From Clostridium vincentii (lineage in GTDB: Bacteria > Bacillota > Clostridia > Clostridiales > Clostridiaceae): 64,000 bases of DNA. Shown here one piece after another: positions 56,443-64,000 of this stretch. Location: assembly GCF_002995745.1 (NCBI RefSeq), contig NZ_PVXQ01000009.1:37350-101349 (forward strand), given 5' to 3'. The position numbers were made by a program, and so were the translations under genes. The notes below the pieces were generated by a model. The model did not search any database. It was not told where the DNA came from and saw only the letters and a program-made list of their open reading frames with translations. The stretch's first letter is position 1; every line of letters begins with the position of its first letter.

Positions 56443-56512
56443 ATTTTATGCCTCCTATATATTCTTTAGGTTCTTACATGAATTATATCATATTAACTTA
56501 TATAAATTTAAA

Positions 56513-56542
56513 TTGACAACAATCTTTCCTTAATGATATACT
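56513..56542 (+). promoter_or_regulatory. Promoter of the riboswitch-antiporter unit
   Basis: TTGACA (56513-56518), 18-nt spacer, TATACT (56537-56542) with extended -10 TGA; start predicted near 56549, a few nt before the aptamer. Confidence 0.72.
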
Positions 56543-56555
56543 TACTTAGATTTTT

Positions 56556-56646
56556 GGGAATGAAGTTCTCCCATGACTATTGTCTAAACTGCTTATTACA
56601 GCTGATGACTTCTGCGATTTTTATTGCAGAATCATCAGTTTTTTTA
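56556..56646 (+). promoter_or_regulatory. Fluoride (crcB-type) riboswitch with overlapping terminator
   Basis: The aptamer (56556-56615) shows the class signature: GGGAATGAAGTTCTCCC (56556-56572) as first stem-loop, TAAACTGCT, then AGCTGATGACTTCTGC. The loop GAAGT and the 3' ACTTC pair as the known pseudoknot. The expression platform is a hairpin, CTGATGACTTCTGC with GCAGAATCATCAG (56602-56638), followed by seven T. It shares TGATGACTTCTGC with the aptamer, so ligand binding should prevent termination. The antiporter ribosome site follows within 15 nt. Confidence 0.87.
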
Positions 56647-56667
56647 TTTTTACTAGGAGGTTTTTAT

Positions 56668-57852
56668 ATGTTAACAAGTTTAGCTCTTATATTTCTACTA
56701 GGCCTTGTGATGGGATCTATATTTAATAGCTTAAAGTTACCCAGTCTTTTAGGAATGTTATTTACAGGTATTATTTTAGGTCCTTATGCCCTTAATTTAT
56801 TGGATGCTAATATACTGACAATTTCTCCTGACTTACGTCAAATTGCCCTTGTAATAATATTAACCCGTGCTGGTCTAGCATTAGATATTAAGGATCTAAA
56901 AAAGGTTGGAAGGCCTGCAATTTTAATGTGCTTTGTTCCAGCTTTATTTGAAATAGCTGGATTTGTACTTCTTGCGCCTAAACTACTAGGTATATCTATA
57001 CTAGATGCAGCCATTATGGGGACAGTTATTGCTGCAGTATCCCCTGCTGTTATTGTTCCAAAAATGTTAAAGCTAATGGAAACTGGTTATGGGAAAGCTC
57101 AAAGTATACCTCAACTAATTATGGCCGGTGCTTCTGTTGATGATATATTTGTTATTGTCTTGTTTACTTCATTCACCGGTCTTGCAACTGGTGGTGATTT
57201 CTCAGTGATGAGTTTACTACAAATACCTATTTCAATTATTCTTGGACTACTTTTAGGTATTTTATTAGGTCTTATATTATTTTACCTATTTAAACATCTT
57301 CACCTTAGGGATTCCATGAAGGTAATTATTATTCTTAGTGTATCTTTCTTATTTATTACCTTAGAAACTTTATTAAAGGGTATAATTCCAATTTCAGGTT
57401 TATTAGCTGTAATGAGTATGGGAGCTACCCTTCTTAAAACCTACCCAAATCTTGCTAATCGTATATCAATGAAATTTTCAAAGCTGTGGGTTGGTGCTGA
57501 GATTTTTCTATTCGTCCTTGTTGGTGCTACTGTGGATATAAAATATGCTCTTTCCTCAGGAATAATAGTTGTTTTATTAATTTTAGGATGTCTGGTATTT
57601 AGAATGGCAGGTGTGTTTTCTTCATTAATAAAAACTAAATTAAACTCTAAGGAACGCACCTTTTGTATGATTGCTTATATGCCAAAAGCAACTGTTCAAG
57701 CTGCAATTGGTGCACTACCTTTAGCTATGGGCTTAAGTTGTGGGCAAATAGTTCTAACTGCGGCTGTAACAGCTATTTTAATAACAGCGCCCTTAGGTGC
57801 CTTAGGCATTGATCTCACTTACAAGAAACTTTTATCAAAGGAAATAGTCTAG
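56668..57852 (+). CDS. CPA1-type cation:proton antiporter under riboswitch control
   Basis: 394 aa with about 12 hydrophobic helices. Family marks: LPSLLGMLFTGIILGP, LTRAGLALD, VSPAVIVP, and the ASVDDIFVIVLFT segment carrying the paired Asp residues of cation-proton antiporters (Asp-Asp). The start is the ATG at 56668, right after AGGAGG; the longest reading would begin inside the riboswitch (56533) and is rejected. Fluoride riboswitches control fluoride exporters and, in clostridia, antiporters of this kind; a role in countering fluoride stress follows from the leader, not from the protein alone. Confidence 0.92.
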   Translation: MLTSLALIFLLGLVMGSIFNSLKLPSLLGMLFTGIILGPYALNLLDANILTISPDLRQIALVIILTRAGLALDIKDLKKVGRPAILMCFVPALFEIAGFVLLAPKLLGISILDAAIMGTVIAAVSPAVIVPKMLKLMETGYGKAQSIPQLIMAGASVDDIFVIVLFTSFTGLATGGDFSVMSLLQIPISIILGLLLGILLGLILFYLFKHLHLRDSMKVIIILSVSFLFITLETLLKGIIPISGLLAVMSMGATLLKTYPNLANRISMKFSKLWVGAEIFLFVLVGATVDIKYALSSGIIVVLLILGCLVFRMAGVFSSLIKTKLNSKERTFCMIAYMPKATVQAAIGALPLAMGLSCGQIVLTAAVTAILITAPLGALGIDLTYKKLLSKEIV

Positions 57853-57948
57853 CAACTTTAATAGTTTTTATTAAAGTTTTTATACCTTTGATTACAATTT
57901 TAACTTATAATGTATTCTATACAGACTATATTAGAAAGAGGTGTCTCG

Positions 57949-59814
57949 ATGCACAAAATACTTAATAGATTTAAAGACTACTTTAAATCTATATCTAAAC
58001 ATACTTATATAAAACTCGGATTATTTTTAATTCCGCTAGTAGGAATTATTTTAAAAGGAATCTTTCTTCAAAGTGTTATACAAAACAAAGATCCTTACAG
58101 CTTTGATCTAATACTTGGTTTTTCAAACTCAAGTTCTTTCTTGTTATATTATTTAGCCTTTGCCTTAATATTTTTAAGTTTTGGACTATTATTTAAAGGA
58201 AGAGGAAGAATAATTTATTTATTTTCAATTGATATATTTCTAACTCTATTGACACTGCTTGATGCTATGTACTTTAGAGGATTTTTAACTGTTCCGTCTG
58301 TTATGATAATAACTCAAACAGCCAACCTAGATAATCTTGGTGGAACAGTACTCTCCATGTTAAGCTTCTATGATATCTTGTTTTTCATAGACTTAATCAT
58401 CCTTGGTATATATGTGTTTTTTACAAGGAATAGCTATAAAGAAACTCCAAAAAGAGCTATAAGATCATTTTTATTAACTCTTTTTCTCCCAATCATTTTT
58501 ATAGCCTATGTACCCTTTAATTTATATATCCTTAATAATGAAGACGTGAAAAACGCATATTTATTTGATGATTATGACCCAACTAATACAGCAAAATATT
58601 TTTCTCCAGTTGGATATCATATTATGGATCTTTATACAGTCTATAAAAATTCACGCCCTTATACTTTAACTAATGAAGATAAGAATTCCATTGATGATTA
58701 TTATAAATGGAAGGAAAAAGATATTCCTAATAATGAATATGCTTCAGTTTCAAAGGGCAAAAACCTTATTGTAATTCAAGTAGAATCTCTAGAAAGTTTC
58801 CTAATTGGTAAAGAAATAAACGGACACAAGATCACTCCAGTAATGGATAATTTAATTGAAAAAGGTTTATATTTTCCTAATATATATGAGCAAGTTAATG
58901 AAGGCACAAGCTCAGATACTGATTTAATGATTAATACCTCATTACTTCCAGTTAAACGTGGAAGTACCTTCTTTAGATATCCTAATTCAACTTATAACTC
59001 AATGCCATTAATACTCGAAACAAATGGTTATGATCCAATTTCTATCCATCCAGATAAAGGTTCATTCTGGAATTATGCAAATGCTCTTAAGGGTGGAATA
59101 GGCTTTAAAACCTTTCTTGATTCCTTCGCTTTTGATACCTCTGATCAGATAGGTATGGGAATTAGTGATAAAAGCTACTTTGAACAAGTGGTTCCTATGC
59201 TTAAAGATTTAGATTCACCTTTTTATGCTCATACTATTACTCTTACAAGCCATGGTCCCTTTGATTTACCTGATGACTTAAGGAAATTGTCTTTAGCTCC
59301 AGAGCTTGATGCAAATGAGCTTGGTGGATACTTTGAAAGTATTCATTATACAGATGCTCAAATTGGTCTTTTTCTAGAATTACTGGATAAAGAAGGTATT
59401 TTAGATAACTCAGTAGTAGTTATTACTGGAGATCATGCTGGTGTTCATAAATATTATAATAGTAGTATTGATAAGTTAACCGTAAAGGAAGACTGGTATG
59501 ATGATACTGGTGAGGCAAACGTACCTTTCTTAATATATGATAAGAGCTTAACCTCTGGAAAGACCTTTGATACTATAGGAGGACAAATAGATATAATGCC
59601 AACAATGCTTTATATGCTAGGTATAGATAATAGTGAATATGAAAATACTGTTCTTGGTAGAAATCTTTTAAATACAGCTAAGAGTTATGCTATTACTACA
59701 AACGGAACAATTAAAGGAGAAAATTTAACTTCTGAAGATAATAAACAACTTGGAAATATTCTTCAGCTATCAGATAAAATGATAAGATCAGATTATTTTA
59801 ATAAAGATAAATAA
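57949..59814 (+). CDS. ltaS: LtaS-like lipoteichoic acid synthase
   Basis: 621 aa. Five N-terminal membrane helices (about 1-190), then the extracellular sulfatase-like domain. The metal and nucleophile sites are visible: Glu in IQVESLES, the Thr in NEGTSSDTDL, the His in LTSHGPFDLP, and the Asp-His of ITGDHAG. It polymerises glycerol phosphate from phosphatidylglycerol onto a lipid anchor. The start is the ATG at 57949 (AGAGGTG upstream) rather than 57910. It follows the antiporter by 96 bp on the same strand. Confidence 0.93.
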   Translation: MHKILNRFKDYFKSISKHTYIKLGLFLIPLVGIILKGIFLQSVIQNKDPYSFDLILGFSNSSSFLLYYLAFALIFLSFGLLFKGRGRIIYLFSIDIFLTLLTLLDAMYFRGFLTVPSVMIITQTANLDNLGGTVLSMLSFYDILFFIDLIILGIYVFFTRNSYKETPKRAIRSFLLTLFLPIIFIAYVPFNLYILNNEDVKNAYLFDDYDPTNTAKYFSPVGYHIMDLYTVYKNSRPYTLTNEDKNSIDDYYKWKEKDIPNNEYASVSKGKNLIVIQVESLESFLIGKEINGHKITPVMDNLIEKGLYFPNIYEQVNEGTSSDTDLMINTSLLPVKRGSTFFRYPNSTYNSMPLILETNGYDPISIHPDKGSFWNYANALKGGIGFKTFLDSFAFDTSDQIGMGISDKSYFEQVVPMLKDLDSPFYAHTITLTSHGPFDLPDDLRKLSLAPELDANELGGYFESIHYTDAQIGLFLELLDKEGILDNSVVVITGDHAGVHKYYNSSIDKLTVKEDWYDDTGEANVPFLIYDKSLTSGKTFDTIGGQIDIMPTMLYMLGIDNSEYENTVLGRNLLNTAKSYAITTNGTIKGENLTSEDNKQLGNILQLSDKMIRSDYFNKDK

Positions 59815-59816
59815 TA

Positions 59817-59855
59817 AAATCCCGTAGTAATTATAAATTACTACGGGATTTTTAA
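59817..59855 (+). terminator. Bidirectional terminator between ltaS and tldE
   Basis: AATCCCGTAGTAATT with its full complement around a short loop, with TTTTTA on the plus side and A/T tract on the minus side. Confidence 0.9.
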
Positions 59856-59858
59856 TTT

Positions 59859-61202
59859 CTACTTACCTGCCACCATCAATTCTTTAACAACTAAAGAAGG
59901 TGATCCTATACTACTCATTGGGAATTTTAAATCATCTCCAATTTCCTCTATTGTTTTTAGAAGCTCAAAATAATTTCCTGCTACAGTTATTTGTTCAACA
60001 GGATAGGATTTCTTTCCATCCTCAATGTAAAATCCTTTTGCAGCAATAGAAAAATCTCCTGTTATAGAATTTGCACCTGAATGTAGTCCTGCGAATTCAA
60101 CAACCATTAGTCCCTTACCAATATATTCTGTAAGTTCTTTTAAACTTTTATTTCCTTTTTCAATATAAAAGTTAGTAGGATCTATACTTACAGGTGATGC
60201 ATATGAAGATTTAAATCCATTTCCAGTAGTTTTAATTCCAGCCTTATGGGCAGTCTTTAGGTTATGGAATAATGTTGTAAGTTTTCCTTTTGAAATAATT
60301 TCTTTCTTAAATGTTGCAACTCCCTCATCATCAAAAGGTGTTGAAGCTAATCCATTCTCTAAAAGAGGATTATCCACTAATGTTACTATATCTGCTGCTA
60401 TTCTTTGTCCTTCTTTACCTTTTAGTAGAGATAACCCCTTCTGAGATGCGTCTGCATCAAAAATTCCTGCAAAAGCTCCCAATAATGAAACCATGGCCTC
60501 ATTATATATTAATGTTTTATACTTTCCAGATGGAATACTCTTTCCACCTACTTTTGATAAGGCTTCTTCTACTCCATATTTTGCAATGGCTTTAGGATCT
60601 ACGTCATCTATACAATTAGCTGTTGTATATCCACATCCATCATATTTTTCTCCATTAACCTCTATTATAGGAACCACATAGGCAGAAATAAGATTACTCT
60701 TGTTCGTTAACTCAAGCCCATTAGTATTATAAATACCATAATTAGAATTACCATATGATATACTGCATCCACCTATATTCACAACCTTATCTGAATAAGA
60801 TTTAGACTCTCTTTCCATATCTAATGCAAGCTTAATTAATGCTTGTGAATCTAAATTCTCTAACTTATCTGAATAGGAGCTAACCTTGCTATACTCCTTA
60901 TCACCTTTATAAATAAATTGAACATCTTCACTTTCTATAGCCATAGCACCTCCTATAGAATTTTCTATAAGCATATCCACAGCCTCTTCATCCATTACCT
61001 CTGTATAAGAATATCCCATTTTCCCTTTTATCTTCCCTCTAAAGGAAAGTCCAAATGTCTTATTCAAACTATATTTTTCAACTTCTTGATCATACACTGT
61101 TATGCTAAGACTTTCTCTATTACTATAATAAATTTCACATTCATCAAAGCCTTTAGCTAAGGCTTTCTTAAATAATAATTTCTTAAATTCTATAAATTCC
61201 AT
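59859..61202 (-). CDS. TldE/PmbA-family protein
   Basis: 447 aa; the non-metal partner of the TldD/TldE heterodimeric peptidase. It has the PmbA/TldD fold (SFRGKIKGKMGYSYTEVM, YNEAMVSLLGAFAGIFDADASQKG, TGNGFKSSYASPV) but no HExxxH zinc site, as in all TldE. The start at 61202 (GGAGGAG 4-5 nt upstream) avoids overlap with tldD; a longer in-frame start at 61226 would overlap it. Translation follows tldD by 10 bp. Confidence 0.93.
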   Translation of the reverse strand: MEFIEFKKLLFKKALAKGFDECEIYYSNRESLSITVYDQEVEKYSLNKTFGLSFRGKIKGKMGYSYTEVMDEEAVDMLIENSIGGAMAIESEDVQFIYKGDKEYSKVSSYSDKLENLDSQALIKLALDMERESKSYSDKVVNIGGCSISYGNSNYGIYNTNGLELTNKSNLISAYVVPIIEVNGEKYDGCGYTTANCIDDVDPKAIAKYGVEEALSKVGGKSIPSGKYKTLIYNEAMVSLLGAFAGIFDADASQKGLSLLKGKEGQRIAADIVTLVDNPLLENGLASTPFDDEGVATFKKEIISKGKLTTLFHNLKTAHKAGIKTTGNGFKSSYASPVSIDPTNFYIEKGNKSLKELTEYIGKGLMVVEFAGLHSGANSITGDFSIAAKGFYIEDGKKSYPVEQITVAGNYFELLKTIEEIGDDLKFPMSSIGSPSLVVKELMVAGK

Positions 61203-61212
61203 ATTACTCCTC

Positions 61213-62595
61213 CTATCTTCCACCAACAGTAATTTCTTTCACTCTTATTGTAGGTTGCCCAACATTAACAGGAATACTTCCTGAAGATGACCCACACATC
61301 CCTTGTGCCTGACCTAAATTATCACTAACCATATCAATATTCATTAATACTTCACTACCCTTACCAATTAAACATGCTCCTCTAACTGGTTCTTGAATTA
61401 CTCCATTCTTCACAAGATACCCTTCCGAAACTGCAAAATTAAATTCACCTGTTACTGGATTAACTGAACCTCCGCCCATTTTTTTTGCATAAAGTCCATC
61501 TGGAATAGAGGCAATTATTTGTTCCTTAGTATCCTTACCATTCGCAATGTAAGTATTAGTCATTCTTGACGTAGGAGCAAATTTATAGCTTTGTCTACGA
61601 GAATTTCCGGTTGGTTCCATACCCATCCTACGACCATTAAGCTTATCTACCATATAAGCTTTTAATATTCCATTCTCAATTAAAACATTCTTCTTCGCTG
61701 GATTGCCTTCATCATCAATATTTATTGATCCCCAGGAATTTGCTATAGTCCCATCATCTATTGCCGTAACCTTTGACGATGCTATTTGTTGTCCTAATTT
61801 ATCTGCAAATACTGAATTTCCTTTTGCTACTGATGTAGCCTCTAAGGAATGTCCACACGCTTCATGAAATATAACTCCACCAAAGCCATTATCTATAGCA
61901 ACAGTCATCTTACCAGCGGGACAATTCTTAGCATGAAGCATTGTATAAGCTGTTCTTGCTGCTTCTTTTCCATAATAAGCTGGATCTATATCATTGAATA
62001 ATTCAAAACCTTTATATGCTCCTGGTCCTTCAAACCCTGTTTGATTTTCATTTTCCTTTGAAGCTACTGCACTTATTGCTAATCTTGTTCGAACTCGTCT
62101 ATCCTCTGTATAAATACCTTCAGTATTTGCTATAAGAACTTTCTGATCCTTATCCATATAGGATACACTCACTTGCGATATATCTGAATTAAATTCCTTT
62201 GCATTTTTATAAGCAATCTTCATAATTCCGATCTTTTTATCGAAGCCTATTGCATTGGGATAATGTTCTATTTTATGAATATTTTTGAACTGAACTGTAT
62301 TATTTAATATAATATTTTTCGCCTCTTTAAGCTCTCCTAATGCGAGTGCAGCTTTATAAGCAGTATCCATTAAGCTACTTAAAGTATTATCATTAGTATA
62401 GGCATAAATGCTTTTAAATCCTTTAAAAATTCTTATACCAACACCGTATGTTCGTCCTCCTAGAGCATTTTCTACTTTATTATCAATAATTCCTATAGAA
62501 TTACTAATACTATCTTCCTCAAATATCTCTGCAAAATCTCCACCTGTAACTAAACATTTAGTTAAAATAGCCTCTGCCATTTTTCTTGAAATCAT
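61213..62595 (-). CDS. tldD: TldD-family metallopeptidase
   Basis: 460 aa; catalytic half of the TldD/TldE peptidase, which cleaves small modified or unfolded peptides inside its tunnel. The zinc motif HEACGH (HExxxH) in VIFHEACGHSLEA is present, with RRMGMEPTGNSRRQSYKFAP and VNPVTGEFNFAVSEGYLV also diagnostic. AAAGGAG precedes the ATG. The pair tldD-tldE is one unit. No peptide-natural-product genes are in the window. Confidence 0.95.
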   Translation of the reverse strand: MISRKMAEAILTKCLVTGGDFAEIFEEDSISNSIGIIDNKVENALGGRTYGVGIRIFKGFKSIYAYTNDNTLSSLMDTAYKAALALGELKEAKNIILNNTVQFKNIHKIEHYPNAIGFDKKIGIMKIAYKNAKEFNSDISQVSVSYMDKDQKVLIANTEGIYTEDRRVRTRLAISAVASKENENQTGFEGPGAYKGFELFNDIDPAYYGKEAARTAYTMLHAKNCPAGKMTVAIDNGFGGVIFHEACGHSLEATSVAKGNSVFADKLGQQIASSKVTAIDDGTIANSWGSINIDDEGNPAKKNVLIENGILKAYMVDKLNGRRMGMEPTGNSRRQSYKFAPTSRMTNTYIANGKDTKEQIIASIPDGLYAKKMGGGSVNPVTGEFNFAVSEGYLVKNGVIQEPVRGACLIGKGSEVLMNIDMVSDNLGQAQGMCGSSSGSIPVNVGQPTIRVKEITVGGR

Positions 62596-62648
62596 CCTTT
62601 ATCTCCTTTACAGTTTAATTTATATACCAATATGTTAATAAGAGCTTA

Positions 62649-63572
62649 TCATTTTATACTCTTAAATTCAAAACCTTTCTCTTTAAATAATTCAATAATA
62701 CGTGGTAACGCATTAACTGTTTCCTCTTTACCATAAGTATCATGCATTAAACATACTATGCTATCTGCATTAGGTCCCAAATCATCTATGGTTTGTCTTG
62801 TTCTTGCTACTAATTGATCTGCATTTTTAGGTATACTGGATTCTGCATCTCCAGATAAGGCATTCCAATCAATAATTGCATATCCTTTTTCATCTATTGT
62901 AGGTCGCACTTCAGTTCTTCCTTCCCAAGACCAATAACCTCCTGGAAACCTAATTACTCTGGTTGAAAAGTCCTTTCCTAAAACATTTCTTAAGCTTTCA
63001 TTTGTCTTTTCTATATCTGCCATAAAGTTGCTAAGATTTATAATTCTATTTGGATATAAATAGCTATAGTCATGTGCATAAGTGTGATTTCCTATCGCAT
63101 GCCCTTCTTTGACCGTTCTTTTCAGAAATCTCTGTGCATCTTCTCCGCTGTTTATTTCTTTACCCACAACAAAAAATGTAGCCTTAATCCCATAGTTGTT
63201 TAAAACATCTAATATCGCGGGTGTATTACTAGATGATGGACCATCATCAAAGGTCAAATAAGCTACTTTCTTACAATCCGTTCTTACTGGATAATTCAAA
63301 GTTTTTTTAATTAATCCTTCTGTACTTGCATTAACTTTTAATGCATCTTCTGCATTTGGATCATCAGCTAAAGATAAGTATCCACTATTATCTAAGTTAG
63401 GATTTTCTGGTTCCTTTGTTTCATTATCCTCTTGAGTTAATTCTGCAGTAGTACCAGTCGTAATAGTATTATTATTATATCTTTTTTCCCAAAATATGCC
63501 TGTAGACTCAATAACTATGCAGGTAATTATTACTACATAAGCTACAATGATGATTTTAATTTTAGCAGTCAC
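62649..63572 (-). CDS. Polysaccharide deacetylase (NodB homology domain)
   Basis: 307 aa. N-terminal membrane helix (about 7-25) and an acidic linker, then a NodB domain (about 95-300): LTFDDGPSSSN with the catalytic/metal Asp pair, HAIGNHTYAHD for the metal His pair (HxxxH), RFPGGYWSWEG, and a C-terminal CLMHDTYGKE. It acts outside the cell on peptidoglycan or another glycan. Start taken as the GTG at 63572; the ribosome site there is weak, so the exact start is uncertain. No spore-specific mark can be read. Confidence 0.88.
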   Translation of the reverse strand: MTAKIKIIIVAYVVIITCIVIESTGIFWEKRYNNNTITTGTTAELTQEDNETKEPENPNLDNSGYLSLADDPNAEDALKVNASTEGLIKKTLNYPVRTDCKKVAYLTFDDGPSSSNTPAILDVLNNYGIKATFFVVGKEINSGEDAQRFLKRTVKEGHAIGNHTYAHDYSYLYPNRIINLSNFMADIEKTNESLRNVLGKDFSTRVIRFPGGYWSWEGRTEVRPTIDEKGYAIIDWNALSGDAESSIPKNADQLVARTRQTIDDLGPNADSIVCLMHDTYGKEETVNALPRIIELFKEKGFEFKSIK

Positions 63573-63704
63573 TTTTTTTTACTATGCTTCATATTATTAT
63601 AGCTACCTTTCTATTAATCTAATTTACTAACTTATAGTAAAATTATACATCACTTTTCTACTCGACTCTACCCATAGTGTTTTACAATTTACGATTAATT
63701 TTGA

Positions 63705-63736
63705 CAAAAAAAAAGCAATAGAAAATCTATTACTTA
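63705..63736 (-). terminator. Terminator of the rRNA-tRNA operon
   Basis: AGTAATAGA/TCTATTGCT stem (one wobble pair) with nine T on the minus strand, downstream of tRNA-Asn. Confidence 0.8.
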
Positions 63737-63751
63737 ATAAATACGAAAAAA

Positions 63752-63826
<75 letters not shown>

Positions 63827-63894
63827 TTATTATTCAGAAATTATTCTCTGAAAATTGCATATATATATTCAAATTATTCTTGTATTTCTCTATT

Positions 63895-64000
63895 GGTTAA
63901 GCCCTCGACCTATTAGTATCAGTCAGCTTAATATGTTACCATACTTACACCCCTGACCTATCAACCTCGTGTTCTTCAAGGGGTCTTACTAGCTTACGCT
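63895..64000 (-). rRNA. 23S ribosomal RNA, 3' end (partial)
   Basis: The minus strand reads GACTGATACTAATAGGTCG then AGGGCTTAACC, the standard 3' terminus of 23S rRNA. Only about 106 nt lie within the window. Between this end and tRNA-Asn there is no room for a 5S gene. Confidence 0.97.

Noticed and set aside
56533..56667. 45-codon N-terminal extension of the antiporter
   Set aside because: It runs through the riboswitch and its terminator; AGGAGG serves the ATG at 56668.
63827..63894. 5S rRNA between 23S and tRNA-Asn
   Set aside because: The gap is 68 nt, AT-rich, and lacks 5S helices.

Overview
The window reads as chromosome from a low-GC, anaerobic, endospore-forming Clostridium (sensu stricto type). 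The evidence is a ThlA-like thiolase with a Rex-type operator, a complete F1Fo ATP synthase operon in Firmicute order, and a dense set of sporulation genes (spoIIR, yabG, a SipL-type LysM coat protein, two Csp-type germination proteases, three CotS kinase-like coat proteins). Most genes lie on the minus strand. The right edge enters an rRNA operon (23S 3' end and tRNA-Asn, minus strand). No phage, insertion sequence or CRISPR array is visible.

Layout. 1-8.7 kb: murA, ywmB and atpIBEFHAGDC. 9-20 kb: a CapA-like protein, thl, wecB, comEB, upp, rpiB, sua5, a membrane protein, prfA, a YqhQ-PrmC fusion and tdk, with rpmE divergent. 20-26.6 kb: a MurG-type glycosyltransferase, rho, a small DnaA-domain-IV-like protein, a DUF1934 protein, a PP-loop ATPase, spoIIR and ispE. 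26.7-43.7 kb is mainly a spore block: cyanophycin synthetase and cyanophycinase, a SipL-like protein, veg, two Csp proteases, yabG, then alternating CotS proteins and GT4 glycosyltransferases. 43.8-50.7 kb: an orphan solute-binding protein and a decaying cellobiose-type PTS locus with a duplicated EIIB-EIIA module, one damaged EIIB, a GH4 6-phospho-glucosidase remnant, a BadF-type kinase and a LevR/CelR-type activator. 50.7-63.6 kb: HtrA, an inactive-looking alpha/beta hydrolase, tsaD, a RusA-like resolvase with a zinc ribbon, an SGNH hydrolase, an FAD oxidoreductase, a riboswitch-controlled antiporter, an LtaS-like synthase, tldE-tldD and a polysaccharide deacetylase.

Regulatory DNA is the most informative layer. 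A fluoride (crcB-type) riboswitch with an overlapping terminator precedes the CPA1 antiporter. Two matched sigma-54 promoters, each with a TGTG-repeat enhancer about 100 bp upstream, precede the duplicated PTS modules and fit the adjacent sigma-54 activator. A Rex-like operator sits at the thl transcription start. A perfect inverted repeat lies in the rpmE leader. A promoter-terminator unit with no ORF (about 32042-32130, plus strand) looks like an undescribed small RNA. A structured, GC-raised element of unknown nature lies between yabG and the first csp gene. One spore-cluster gene appears to start at an ATT codon.

All functional calls come from reading motifs and context; no database search was run. 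Several start codons were moved from the longest ORF to the codon served by the Shine-Dalgarno sequence.
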